A stretch of DNA of 64,000 bases from Trichobilharzia szidati (GCA_944472155.2 OX235279.1:156944199-157008198); one strand, 5' to 3'; shown: positions 22,500 through 34,120, numbered from the stretch's first letter. The notes: a model not told the origin generated them from the letters alone. Program-made: numbers and translations.

Positions 22500-24165
22500 C
22501 TGGAATCAGAGAGGCGAAATGACGCCACGGGCTGGTGAAAGCCTGCATTCGGGAAGCCAGTCAGCCAGCTGATGTGTCTTCTTTCAATGAAAGCAAGAAT
22601 AAGAATAGAGACGGGGAATTTCCTTGACATAAAGAAATGAAGAAAAGTGCTAGGAAAGACAAAAGACAATTCTACGACACAATGGCCGGTGTATGAAGCA
22701 GACTATACAGGCCGCAGGTAAAAGAGACCTCAGAACATCATACCAGATAACCAGGTATCTATCCGAGAAAACAATCGCCCAGATGAAGCCATAGATAGTG
22801 AAGCGAACCTAATTATCACAAAGGAGAAGCGAAGGAAACAGTAGGTTGAACACTTCAAAAGATTCCCAAGACAACCATCACCTGAAACTCGGTCAGAAAT
22901 GCCAGCAACAGCACGCACAGAACTGTCTGCCAGGAGATACCAATCCTGGAGACCAAAAGATGCTCTGCATGCCAAACTCCATTCGGAACAAGTTGATTTC
23001 AGGAAAGGTAAATCATGTGTGGATCGAAATGCAACGCAAGCAACATCATGCAAAAGACTATAGAGTGGCAGTCAAATCTCTACCTCAACTTCATCGACTT
23101 GGAAAAAGCCTTCAACAAAGTTGATGGCGAAGTAATTTGGAGACTACCTCAACACTATGGAGTGCAGCAAACCCAACCTTCATCAACATTCAACAATGTC
23201 GCGTGCCAAGTGATTCACAACAAAAAAACTCAACGAAGCCTTTGATGTGAAGACAGAAGTAAGACAAGGCTGCATACTACCACCAATGATATTCCCGATT
23301 GTGGTGGGCTGTATCATGTCGCAGACTGTGGGGAGCGATATAGCAGGAATACGTTGGACAGATAAGAAGACCCTAGAAAATCCGGATCTCGCGGACGATT
23401 TATGTTTGGTGTCACACAAACCAGAAGAAGATGAGCAGGCGAAAACCAACAAGTTAGCAGACGGCGCTGGCCGTAAGGACAAGGGATGAAGAGAAAACAG
23501 AAAAGACAGGGGTGATGAAGATACTCAAGCAACCAACAAAAATAAGCATCAACCACTATCGACGGGAGAAATTCGAAAGGGGTCACTTCTTTCAACTATA
23601 TGGGCAGCGCCAACTCAACTATAGACAGAGGTATGGATGAGAGTGTCAAAACAAACCAGATTCGCTAAGTCAAGGAAGACATTCATCACTGTGAAATCAA
23701 TCAGTGTGGAAATCTACTGCATTCAGCATAAAGAACAGGATTCGGATTTTCGACTACAGTGTTAAGTCACTCCATACTTCTTTGTGGTTGAGAAACTTGA
23801 CACACACGTCAAGGAAAACATCTGTCTCCTTCGCTAACTCAATACTGAGGGTCAAATGACCAGAAAGGATAAACAACAAGGAAACCTAGGAACGAACCAA
23901 TCAAGAACCTATTGCTCAACAAATGGAGATAAACCGGACACACGCTGAGGAGACCATCGAGTGGGACCCGAGTGGGGAACAGCGAGTTGGGTGTCCAAGA
24001 GTGACATGGAGGAGATTGTGCGAGGAGGAAATGAGAGACTATGGGAAATTGTCGAGTCAACTGAAGAGGACTGCAGAGGATGGGAGAAAACCTATGTTCC
24101 ACTGAGAATCCAAAAGAATAATGGTATTCTTATTACTAAGTGGTTTGTTTCTTGATTGAACATTT
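22500..24165 (+). mobile_element. RTE-clade LINE with internal deletion, plus strand
   Basis: The leader 22510-22600 matches the reverse of 55565-55650. It then jumps to the linker (AATTCTACGACACAATGGCC near 22665), so the endonuclease is absent. The RT part has NLYLNFIDLEKAFNKVDGEV (motif A) near 23090, VRQGCILPPMIFPIVV (motif B) near 23260, and LADDLCLVS (motif C) near 23395. The C-terminal block WDPSGEQRVGCPRVTWRRL is near 23960, and the end CTATGTTCCACTGAGAAT near 24090. Multiple frameshifts. Confidence 0.75.
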
Positions 24166-24169
24166 ATCG

Positions 24170-24990
24170 CACATCAAACAGATCACGCATATTGTGATCT
24201 GAATCTATTTAATACTTAAAGGAAGCCGTGGTGATTTACCAATCCCCTAACTTTAGTGTAACTAATATCACGATAAATGCAGCGAATAGAAAACTTTAGA
24301 AATACGCAATGATTTAGTAATTTCCATGTTGGTATGTAACATTAGCAAAAAAAATCATTCAGTGAAGAGACCCTTTATCCAATCAATTTACTATAAAGCT
24401 GTATAATCATATATACATGCATGGTTTTTGAGGAACTACGTAAATCACGTGGGGAAATTGATACAAAAGGCGTGTGAAGACTCACAATAATAATACTGTT
24501 AAAAGTGATAAAATGTATGTCATTAAAATCATAGTTCAAAACAGGTTATATATTATATAAAATACCTGACAGAATGTATACATCTTGGAAAAACCAACAG
24601 CATACATATATACATACATATATATACAGAGAGAGGTGTGTGAGAGAAAGAGGGTGAGGGGATTGAATTAATTAATTAAGGAGAATAGGTGGAATAATAC
24701 CCGAAAAATATCCAAAGTGAAAAACGCAAAAGCAATAGTAATCGTAATAACAGGAAGAAAGGTACACAGACTAGATAAACAAACAAAACGATAAATAATT
24801 AAATAAATGTTTATCACTTTATGGAAAAGGTAGAAATACGGAGTGCTGTATGTACATTTTTCTTACACAAACGTCTGGCTTAAATTTATAAACGCAAGGC
24901 CAAGAGGATTCGACTGTCATTAGATGCTTGAAACGCAAAAATCGGCGGCAAACTAGCATGATCTTAAAATCAGCGTTAGTCTTCTAGAAT
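24170..24990. other. Region downstream of BLOC1S1, no gene seen
   Basis: AT-rich, with a TA/CA/GA-rich run at 24598-24655. On the BLOC1S1 strand the nearest polyadenylation-like hexamer I find is a weak TATAAA variant near 24885. Confidence 0.4.
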
Positions 24991-24992
24991 TT

Positions 24993-26056
24993 TTAGTAAC
25001 GACTAAGAACTGTTTGTAAACAATGGTCAATCAGCATTGCATCTTCTTCCATTTTCATTGACCAACATTCAACATCGCCTAATTCCTTCAGTGTACTCCG
25101 TATATCCGATATCATTTTCAACCACAGGTTAACATGATTCTGATAAATGTGTAATTGTGAGACTAACTCTTTGAATTCACTATTTAATCGATGTTGATTT
25201 ATGTAGGCCTAGAGAAAACGAATTAAAAACGATAATAAAAGACTGAAATTAGTCGACAAAGAAGAGTTTCTTTCCATGTCGTGCTATTCATCATATTCGA
25301 CATTTATATGTACAAAATAAATTAAAGAACTTAGTCTTTTATGATTAGGAACACCTACCAGTGTGATTAAATAAAGGTGTAGTAAAAATCATCAACGGTT
25401 TGATATGGGACCACCTGCTCCAAATAGGGCAAAGGGCCAGCATTGGAGAATCGTTTTCTACCATCTATCGAGTACCAAACAAATTTCCAAAAGCTTCCAG
25501 TTACTAAATACACGAAAAAACCGAGAGGTCATAGCAACTCGCTTAAAATAGCCAGAATTCTGTGTGTGAAAGTAAAAGGTCGAGCCATTATTGACACTCT
25601 GGCCTGCAGTGGAATACTGTAAATTCAAAAAAGTCTGTCTTAGTTTACTGAGATTGATCTGATACCATTACTCACAGATACTTTTGAACTGTAATCTAAC
25701 TGGACTTAGTGGTTCAGTCGATTTTATTTAGGTAAAACATCAATATCGTTAGTAATAACATTTCTTCAATTATTATGGATATAAAACTGCAGAACCTGAC
25801 AAAGGGGAAAATGAAATTATCGAAGACAATAATCTTTGTTCGGTAATCTCAGTTTTTTCTGACACATAGGATAATGAGGTATTAAAGTAAAAAAAAAAAA
25901 CACTTTCATTACCTTTGAAACATTTTCATCAATTTTAGCCAATAATTCATTTGAAACTTGATTGATTGATGTCAGCATGAATTGCTTCTTACTTTCTAAT
26001 TGAGCTTTTCTTTGGGATTTCACATTTTGATATTCTTTATAGATTAACGTCAACAT
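24993..26056 (-). CDS. BLOC1S1: BLOC1S1 (BLOS1/GCN5L1) homologue, two coding exons
   Basis: Coding exon 1 is 26056-25913 (48 codons, starting MLTLIYKEYQ). Coding exon 2 is 25208-24993 (71 codons plus TAA, starting AYINQHRLN). The 704-bp intron 25209-25912 has donor AAG|GTAATG and acceptor TTTTCTCTAG|GCC, and both junctions are phase 0. The 119-residue product matches the BLOC1S1 family along its length: an N-terminal start like MLSRLLKEHQ, a helix rich in K/R/E, then AYxNQ at the junction, WLKM, and LKELGDVECW, which corresponds to the family's ALKEIGDVENW. Human BLOC1S1 is about 125 residues, so the length fits. The family protein is a small coiled-coil subunit of BLOC-1 and BORC, acting in lysosome-related organelle biogenesis and lysosome positioning; a mitochondrial acetylation role has also been described. 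No stop or frameshift is present, so it is probably functional. It sits in a roughly 2.3-kb island between RTE fragments. Confidence 0.87.
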
Positions 26057-26077
26057 GTTGTAAAAAGCACCCTGGAG
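26057..26077 (-). promoter_or_regulatory. Splice acceptor just upstream of the BLOC1S1 start codon
   Basis: A pyrimidine-rich tract ending TTGTATTCTCCAG|G lies 15 bases before the ATG on the minus strand. It would be either a cis-acceptor after a non-coding 5' exon or a spliced-leader trans-splicing acceptor. Trans-splicing is known in schistosomes. The sequence does not tell which. Confidence 0.5.
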
Positions 26078-26129
26078 AATACAAGAACAGACAGAGAAGA
26101 GCAAATACTGAGTCAAGGCAAAGTTCAAC

Positions 26130-26470
26130 TTTTACGCACTCAAGAGGCGGAGAACGAACAACTGTGCCGAAAACAGGAGAATTTGAGTCCTTTACCATAA
26201 TCTTTCTTTAAGTAAACCCCAATTTCTGCCTAACCAACCGCAATATTTCTCCTAATTACGTCCAATTAACCTTAATCTGTTCTTAAACCAAAGCCTAACC
26301 TTAATATTTCACTAATTTAACATACAACTAACCAGTTATCCTGAATAGTATCATTACACTTCACTCAACATCTTTTCTGTCATGAGTACAATTCTGTCCA
26401 CCCTTTTTTGGATTGTGAGCTTTCAAAATTAGCGGTGTGGTGTTGACGTCTGTGGGATGTGAAACGTTTA
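26130..26470. other. Upstream flank of BLOC1S1, no further exon recognised
   Basis: CCTAA/TTAAC-rich DNA without an ORF of note. A promoter would be expected here but no clear element stands out. Confidence 0.35.
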
Positions 26471-26472
26471 AT

Positions 26473-28924
26473 TAAGCTTAAGTTAACCCATAAGGACGCT
26501 GAAACGTACATACGCACATACAGACCAGCGGGGTACAGCAGGTCGGATGTGAGGACAAATACTCGCCAGCGATGAAATTGACGAGTGTCAGTTGCGCTAC
26601 ATAGTGAATTGGCTGGCTGGATTCAACATAGAACTTGGCACCGAAGTGCAGCAGTTCTAGTTGCCAAGTTCCAAAGAGCACACAAAGGTAGACAAGAAAA
26701 TGAGTGAAGAGAATCAATAGAGTTTCGACAAGTATAAGAGTGAAACAGAATGAGTAATGGTAGAAAGGAATATGAAAGATTACAGAGACTGAATACATCT
26801 GCGCCATTGACAACGATTTTGAGCCATGTCACCTATTGTCTCCAGCCATTGATTCTTAGAGTCCCGAGGGCCCCAACCCGGAAGTCTGCATCTCCCTACC
26901 TGACTCAGTTTAACTGTCAGGGATTTCATGGATTGATGCCATGTTTTTGTTTGGCCACCACTTACTCTTTTCCAACCTGCACCTATATCAGCTAGTAATG
27001 CCTGTCGGGGGAGGCGATGGTTAGGCATGCGCAGCACGTGACCTAGCCATCTCAATCTATGTAACTTTATAGCCTCTTCGATTGATTTTCCCTCTTTGCC
27101 CAACACTCTACGCCTAACGTCAATATTACTTACTTTATTATACCACCTAACGCGAGAAAGAGATCGTAAACATCTGTGGTCAAAAACAGTCAACCTTTTC
27201 ATGTCTTCCGCTCTCAATGGCCACGTCTCACCACCATAGAGAAGGACGGAGCGAACTGCTGAGCAGTACACACGTCCCTTGGTTGATAGCCGGATGTCAC
27301 GCCTACGCCAGAGATGGTGTAAGTTAGCGAAAGCAGCCCGAACTTTTTGGATCCGTGCTGAGATATCGTCACGAATCAATCCGTTGGTGCTGATACAACT
27401 TCCCAAATAGGTGAAGTGGTCAACATGTTCTATCACTTCACTCCCTATCACTAAGCTAGGAGTTGACGTAGTCCAGTCCTGTAACAGCATCTTACATTTT
27501 ACAGGGGCGAATCGCATGCCAAACATACGAAGATTGCTGCTCAAGGTGTTCAGAAGACTCTGCATTTTGTCAACATCCTCCCCTAACAGGACTATGTCGT
27601 CTGCATATTCTAAGTCCATAAGACTATTCCCTGGTAACAAGTCGATTCCTAAGTCGTTAAGTTCAGTTAAGGATACTTCCATTAGCATATCTATGATGAA
27701 GTTAAACAGAAAAGGGGAAAGTGGACATCCTTGACGGACACCACTGGTTGTTATCAATTCAGATGACAATTCCCCATAAGCCCTTACATAGCTACGTGAG
27801 TTTGTGTAGAGTGCCTTGATTAGTGCAATGTACTTTCTTGGCACTCCCTTCACAGTCAAACATTGCCATAGTACCTCTCGATCCACGGAGTCGAAGGCCG
27901 CCTTCAAGTCAAGAAATATGGCAATTGTTGGACACCTAAAAGTGTGTCAATGTTCTAGGATCTGTCGGAGAGTGAAGATATGATCTATGCACCCTCTACC
28001 TGGCCTAAAGCCCGCTTGATTTTCCCTCGTTTGTTCCTCCCGAGTTCGGCTTAGTCTGTGCATGACTACTGAGCCTAGGATTTTAGAGACTATGTTCGTT
28101 AGGCTGATTCCTCTATCATTATCACATGAGGACTTGTCTCCCTTCTTGAATATTGGTATAATAAGTGACTTACCCCAATCTGATGGAACCGTGTCTGATT
28201 CCCAAACGTTACCTAGTACCTTAGTTAAACTATATACTAGTATGTCACCCCCATATTTAAACACCTCCGGAATAATTCCGTCGGGTCCTGCCGCTTTGCC
28301 TCGTTTCAAATTACAGATAGCTTTTGTGACCTCACTTACAGACGACGGGCCAGTGTCTATGTCCCATTCGGGTGTGTGCTGGATGGCGGGGAGGCTCAGT
28401 GTGGCTGTAGGCAAGTTAAAGTGTTCCTCAAAGTGTTCCTTCCAGCGTTCAAGGCGTCTATCCTGAGAGCTAATTAAGGAGCCATTTTTCTCAGAAATAG
28501 TCTCACTTATGATTTGCCTTCTCCCACCCGTTTCCCTGGTGAGTCTAAAGAGTTGCCTACTGTTGCCTATCGCCGATGCTTTTTCCATCTCTTTCACCTT
28601 TGTCAACCACCAGTGTTCACGGTCCTTGCGGAGACTTTTCGTAAGTTTCCTTTTGTGCAGCTTTCGCTCCTCATTGAATTCAGAGCTCGCCGGAATAAGT
28701 CTTCTAGCATCTATCAGTTCGTATGAGGCAGTCGAAATCCAATGGTTTTTACTCACCTTTGGATTTACCTTATTCACAGCTTTTACAGCTGTATCTATGG
28801 CTGACTGAATATTCTTCCAGGCTTCTTCAGGGTGAGCGCAGCTGTCGAACTCAGATATGTGTTTAGCTAGTTCTTCCTCAAATAGGGACTTAGTCGTGAA
28901 TTGGCAGAAGCTGGAATTCATGCG
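26473..28924 (-). mobile_element. RTE-like LINE, 5'-truncated, minus strand
   Basis: Contains the linker and complete RT with C-terminal block, then a roughly 300-base 3' untranslated part to about 26473. The endonuclease is missing. The 5' truncation at 28924 abuts an SM-alpha SINE. The sister element at 44650-47425 (+) has the same gene order. Confidence 0.8.
26780..28921 (-). pseudogene. RTE-like RT polyprotein with a single in-frame stop
   Basis: The ORFs 28921-27947 and 27907-26780 are in the same frame (start offset 1014 bases), so a single TGA at 27949-27947 interrupts one 713-codon frame. The sequence CAT-TGA-CAC stands where the relative has an LEHHHTY-like reading. CGA to TGA by loss of a CpG is the simple explanation. 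Motifs: LKRGKAAGPDGIIPEVFKYGG, IIPIFKKGDKSSCDNDRGIS, A FLDLKAAFDSVDREVL, B GVRQGCPLSPFLFNFIID, C YADDIVLLG, then LLYGGETWPLRAEDMKRL and [19 protein letters not shown]. Everything except the lost N-terminal endonuclease looks functional. Confidence 0.8.
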
Positions 28925-29110
28925 CTGGCCATTGGATCGGGTTCCAGTGGCTTAATAGTCTACCAACTCTCCTTGTAATCAGAAGATCCTGGGTTTGAAC
29001 CCAGGTGAGTGCATGCCAATGAAGAGTCTCGAACTAGGACGAAACAGCTATCCAGTACTCCCAGGGTTTCCAACGGTTCTCTAACCGATGTCAGCTCATG
29101 GTGACATCCT
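28925..29110 (+). mobile_element. SM-alpha-type SINE with best-preserved hammerhead
   Basis: The tRNA-like head 28930-29010 has B box GGGTTTGAACCC. The hammerhead has TGAAGA at 29020-29025 with A where the leading C of CUGANGA should be. Stem II GUCU/GGAC (29026-29029 with 29037-29040) is intact and the second core strand GAAAC is at 29041-29045. The 3' body AGGGTTTCCAACGGTTCTC and TAACCGATGTCAG is typical. SM-alpha hammerheads are an established feature of schistosome SINEs. Confidence 0.8.
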
Positions 29111-29114
29111 GTCA

Positions 29115-29632
29115 TCTTATTATCTAACCATCAAATATACAGAAGGAAATGTAAATCGACTGGACATTTGGTGAAGGGACAATTGTATGACAACAAAAGC
29201 CAGGATCGATAGTGGACTTCTCAAATGAGAAGTGAGTGGAGTAGGGATGTAGGTATGAAATCATACGGTTCACCAGGAACTCAGGGAATGAACAACAGTA
29301 ATTATTATAGAACTAATACTGGGATACCTGAGCATACAGCCATCAGTTGGCAATGACTAAACTAATGAATTAAAGATCAATACATATAAGAGGAAGTTGG
29401 CGACAGTAGAAAGAAATAAACTGAGTTAGTAATATTGCAAACCACTCAGTTAAAAAGTTTAAAAACAACAATACGATTAAGAACGCACGATATTAGTGAA
29501 TCTGCACCAATGAAATTTTGAGTCGTACTAACTGCATTTTTTAACTATCGGCTTTTCATTGTCTTATAAATCTCGATCGGAATGTCTTCAGTTCTTTGAA
29601 TATTTGAGGCTAAGCACTGCATACTTCATATC
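29115..29632. other. No recognisable gene
   Basis: Short ORFs only; no repeat recognised. Confidence 0.4.
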
Positions 29633-29636
29633 TAGT

Positions 29637-29970
29637 TGTGGTAGGGGCTGTCCACAAGCGAAAATTGTAGACAACAATTTACGTCAATGTCTACGTCTCG
29701 AATCGGGGTCATGAGAAAAAACAAGAATAAAGCCTAACCTTGGGGAACTCAACAACCAATCACAAATACGATTCGCAGATATATGGCTTAACTTTCTGAG
29801 AAACAGTCCCAAGCAGTACAGAATAACCTTCGGAAAGAAAACAACCAATCGGAAGACGTTGCTTCCCTGCTAACAATAACGCTAGTAATAATGTACATAC
29901 AAATCTATAAATATCTCTTGATTTTCTCAATAAACATTCTGTTGCCTGGCCCTTGTCTTCTGTCGTTACA
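29637..29970 (+). mobile_element. Solo LTR, family L1, plus orientation, with 4-base duplication
   Basis: Begins TGTGGTAGGGGCTGTCCAC and ends TCTTCTGTCGTTACA, 334 bases. A TATAAATATCTC box is near 29907 and CAATAAACATTCTGTTGCC follows it. It is flanked by TAGT at 29633-29636 and 29971-29974. The length is close to what I recall for the LTRs of the schistosome Gypsy-type element Boudicca (about 328), but I could not check the identity. Confidence 0.88.
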
Positions 29971-29974
29971 TAGT

Positions 29975-30425
29975 TAATTACTTTCTATGACTCAACAACT
30001 CAATAATATCACCACCATCTTCATCGAGCAAAGTTAGCTGGTAAAGGAAAGCAGATTTGGGAGTGGTCAAATTCAAGCATGGGATCAATTCATAAAGTAT
30101 TTGACTTTTAATGAGATACAACCAGAAAGCCATAGATTTACAGGCTAAGGTCCTCTAGATGCAGGGGATCAAAGGCTTGAGACTGCTGGTTATACTGCTC
30201 AAGATCGCTGTGAATGGCGCAGATGCATTCACAGCTTAAGAACTCCTAGAAGTATCAATTTTTTATTATTCTCCAAGTATTTATTCCTGTTCCCATAAAT
30301 TTCGTTTCGTTACAATACCTAAGATGTCCTGCTTTTTCTCTACCTTTGAGAGCTTATAAAATGTAGCGATTGGAACTGGTGCTGCTGTAGCACCCCTATA
30401 TTAAGCCTAACTGTACACTCATAAA
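29975..30425. other. No recognisable gene
   Basis: Short ORFs only; nothing else identified. Confidence 0.4.
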
Positions 30426-30429
30426 ACTA

Positions 30430-30940
30430 TTTCATGTGCGCATGTAATACGCTTACACAAACTAATTTTACTTATGCTTGTTGAATGTTTGCCATTGTAT
30501 TATTGAATATCGCTTTTGGTATTAGATGGTTGGAGGCAATCGGCATCTATTACCATCTAATACCAACAATTCACAGTGCACCGTAATGGTGAGCCACCTA
30601 GCATGGTGGCCACACTGCAAGCTTGACTGATAGAATTCAGTCTGCAGCGAAGATAGGACTAGACGCATTACACTAGTTACTGACTAGTGTGCAACCAAAA
30701 ATATCGCTTTTCGTTTGTTATACATATATTTTACGCGGTTACGCACTTTTTCGTTCACCTCGCGCTTTTTGAAATACGATTTGGTTAACAATACATCTTT
30801 TCAAGTTTTCGCTCGTGCTTCTTAATACAATGAGGTTCATCGTAGACCGTGTACAGAGTTAGCACATAGTAGAACGTGAGAACGTGGATGTACTATAGCA
30901 TAATAATCGGAATCATCCTTAGTACGCTAGACTGCCACCT
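30430..30940 (+). repeat. Unclassified repeat R2, copy without the LINE insertion
   Basis: Matches 49328-49548 joined to 51577-51640. Landmarks: AACTAATTTTACTTATGCTT, CGTTTGTTATACATATATTT, CACCTCGCGCTTTTTGAAAT, TACAATGAGGTTCATCGTAG and AGCACATAGTAGAACGTGAG. It carries its own 182-bp insertion (30518-30699). No coding content. Confidence 0.8.
30518..30699. mobile_element. 182-bp non-autonomous insertion with 12-base target duplication
   Basis: Flanked by AATATCGCTTTT at 30506-30517 and 30700-30711; the homologous repeat at 49410-49425 has the site once. The insert starts with a hairpin (GGTATTAGATGG pairing with CCATCTAATACC, 12 bases each) and contains CACTAGT...ACTAGTG. One end is A-rich (CCAAAA). 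The duplication length suggests LINE-type integration. I do not recognise the family. Confidence 0.75.
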
Positions 30941-30944
30941 TGTG

Positions 30945-31680
30945 AATAATATTTCTAAGTCGAAGCCTTACTCAACCAGTCAGTCACCATCTCAAAAAGC
31001 CATTCGGATTAGGTAATGATTCAACATCATTAATGCACATATCCAGACCATCTTTATCACTTAGGTTATGTGATGAGTGATCAACGGTTTGTTCAGCATC
31101 TCAAAACGTTTCACCATTTATCAAATACTTGTTTACAAGATAAAAGAGGTGGGCCAAGCTTTTCTGACAGGATATCTTGTACACAATGTATTACTGGAAT
31201 TGTTCAAAGCATTTAACAGATTTAATCAGTTTATTCCCGACCGATAGTTACTATCGTGACAAGTGATGGGCCAGCTTGCATATCGCGATGAGCCCACAAG
31301 CTACTCTGGCTGGAACAAATGTTCTTTGCAGGTCGTAACATGTCAGAAAGGTCGTTTGAATAGAGGTCACAATGAAGGCAGTGTAAGTCGTTTACACCGA
31401 ATTTAGGGGTTCTGTGAGTGAAGTTGTACTGCTGGCTAACAAAGGTGCTTTGCCCAGACGAACCGTTAATCTGTTATGCTACCTTTCTGCTCTGCAAAAG
31501 GGACATAAGAAATGCTGGACACAGAAAGTTGTATGTCTCAACGTAGCCTACTGCTATCGATAAGATCTCAATACGGAATCAATTTCACAGAACAATTCAA
31601 ACTGTCACCATGACTCTGTGGTCACGCAACACTAATTATCATATTGTACGAGGTATTCAACTACAATGCGGGAGGTAATT
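30945..31680. other. No recognisable gene
   Basis: Only short ORFs; no repeat matched within the window. Confidence 0.4.
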
Positions 31681-31681
31681 T

Positions 31682-31684
<3 letters not shown>

Positions 31685-31712
<28 letters not shown>
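31685..31712 (+). repeat. (CA)14 microsatellite
   Basis: Fourteen uninterrupted CA units. Confidence 0.95.
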
Positions 31713-31713
<1 letters not shown>

Positions 31714-31794
31714 TTGCATCAGGAAAGGAGGTTTTCATGATCACTCGCGTTCACCTACATCATATAACTCTTCGTAATGTTAACAATTTAACTA

Positions 31795-32150
31795 TAAATA
31801 AGTCCCGAAATTATTAGTCTACAGCGTTCGTTACTCAACACGCAATGCTGACCTCCACTGTTTAAGTCGACTTGTTAAGCTCAATACTCAGTAAGTGCAC
31901 CCACGTCATCTGGCACGCCGTCGTGTTATGTTCATTCATTCGTGTACGACTCCCAGCCGGTTAATTATTCATCTTTGTAACACGATTTTGATCCCGAAAC
32001 ATATTTCACATTTTGGAGGATCAATTTCGTGTTTGGATTTGCCTTTGGTCTGTGCAGGATAAGTACTTCAGTTGTGGATATAAGAAGTTGGTTGGTATGG
32101 AAACCTGCATTGGTATATGTTGTACTTCGCGTTAACGTCATTTTCTCTTT
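31795..32150 (-). repeat. Unclassified dispersed repeat R1
   Basis: Best-matching partner of 20900-21340, in the same orientation, with AAATTATTAGTCTACAGCG at its start and GTTTGGATTTGCCTTTGGTC near its end. The 67-codon minus ORF inside it shows no family resemblance. Confidence 0.6.
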
Positions 32151-32757
32151 TCGTAAATCACTTTTCAAAGGGCAGGTCTAACAAATTAATGCCGCCACCA
32201 CTAATACCTACGTGAGCTTGAAAACTACCGATAATCACATTTGATTTACTAATAAACTCTACTCTATAGTCGAGAAAATGGTGTATATTATAGACTACAG
32301 GAACAGTCACACAGAAAATGCAGCTATTTCTACATTTGTATTACAAAGAATAAAACGCATCAAATGATACCAGCATTTAGTCTAAAGTCTTCTTCACCAC
32401 AGAAGAAAGATATATGTTGGCAGTGTCCTTAGAACTTCACCCCAACGATGTCTATAACCAGTCATTCCCGGCTAGACGTAAGTTTAACCGTGAGTTAGCA
32501 AAGTAAGAAAACAATATCAAATATAAAAGAACATTCGATATGATTGATACATGACTGGCATTTGTTATGAGGCAATCAAGTTTGAAAGGACAATCCATGA
32601 AAAGTAAATATTACGCGAAACTGTTAGCGAAATTCTTATGGACTTACACATGTTATGATAACATGTCCAATCCGAAGAACACAAGACAACTTAATACCGA
32701 ACAAATGGATTTGTTTAAACCTATTCCTGTTGACTTCTGTGACACTTACTCTTAAAG

Positions 32758-32787
32758 TATCCATCGGCATTATAATGCCGATGGATA
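32758..32787. repeat. 30-bp perfect palindrome
   Basis: Each half is TATCCATCGGCATTA and its exact reverse complement, with no spacer. It starts just after the TAA that ends the 62-codon ORF 32567-32755, so it would fold as a hairpin in any transcript. Confidence 0.9.
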
Positions 32788-32789
32788 GA

Positions 32790-34120
32790 AATGATAACTA
32801 AGACATTACGTTCCTACTGGAACAAAGCTACAACTAGAAAAAGATGCTAGTGTTAAGGGCCTATATCGAGGTTGACATCGGCACTTACATGTTAGACAAT
32901 GTTTGTGCAAGAGAATATATCCCCATCATACTTTACTTAGACGTAGACACAGTTTTCAAATCAGAAGTGGTTAGTCGACGTCAACAAAAATTTCCTTCAT
33001 AAGTCTACGGACGATACACGTGTCATACGACTAAGTCAAACACACCCAAACATACAACAATTCTAAACTTATTCTAACCTATTCTTCGATAATCCCTTTT
33101 TATGGTAAATGAAAATTTCATCTACCCACTATGTTCTGAACTGACGCTGGTCGTGCCTAAAAAGAGAGCTGAGTGCTGAATTAAGTCTTTTCGCTTTGAA
33201 GGAACGCTAGTCCGTGCTCAATATGTCCTGTAAGAACTGGAACAACGCTGATAAGCAAAACCATTAGGTTCTGATCTACTCCTAAAAATAACTAGAAAGA
33301 GAACACGTGCTGAATTAGTGCCAGACATGCTGAAAACCAGCACTGAATTCTAGTCTGTGCCATTAAAAATCCATTTAAGAACAGATTCAGAATTTACTCA
33401 CTATATAATGTTAGAATTATTTCAGAATTAGTGAGACTTAATTCAGCAATATGGTAAGCTTGAAAACATTGAAACACTACACACCGGTTAAATGAAGGTC
33501 TTCACCACTTGCATCAATTGCCAGGAATGATTCTCAGAGGTATATTTGAAAACACGTCACGACTCACACATCAGAAAATCGAACAAATAAACGTGAACTA
33601 AAAAACACTGACCTACAAATGACCCTGAAAAGCAATCAAAGCAAGCGCCAGTAAGCAGGTAACTAATATGTAATATCGTTTTACAAGCTAGTGCAAACCA
33701 ATTTGATTTCCTTGCTCTCACTTCTTGTTTGTGAGGTATAGGTTCTTGCTCTTTGGTTAACTTCTGCCATCACTCGACTGTCGTAGCTTCGGCTCGAGCT
33801 GTCGCGCTACAGGTGTTCTGTTTCTGCATGAAACATCTTTCCATATTCTTTTTGGAATTAGCCACGTTCCTCACATACCTAGCCCCACATACCCATACTT
33901 AACAAGGATTATATGGTGTCACCTGGAACTATATATAGTATTCACTTGTGGAATCTACAACCCGGAATCTTCTGATACCCCTCCTAAACACGTGGAACTG
34001 AGGATTTTATCCTCAGGCAATACTGTAAAAGGAAAGTCTGAATTTTATTTTGCAATATATATCTGTTTGTTGTTGTTTTTGATCCTTCGATAATACAACA
34101 GTCTTTTTTCATATCCTAAA
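32790..34120. other. No recognisable gene; possibly the 5' region of the next LINE near its end
   Basis: No ORF of note. The last 300 bases lead directly into the CR1-like ORF1 start and may be its untranslated leader. Confidence 0.4.

Noticed and set aside
27411..28808. Several 99-134 codon plus-strand ORFs
   Set aside because: They lie antisense to the RTE reverse transcriptase frame on the minus strand and have no family resemblance.
31685..31712. CRISPR-like or structured array
   Set aside because: Plain CA dinucleotide microsatellite in a eukaryotic genome; no spacers.
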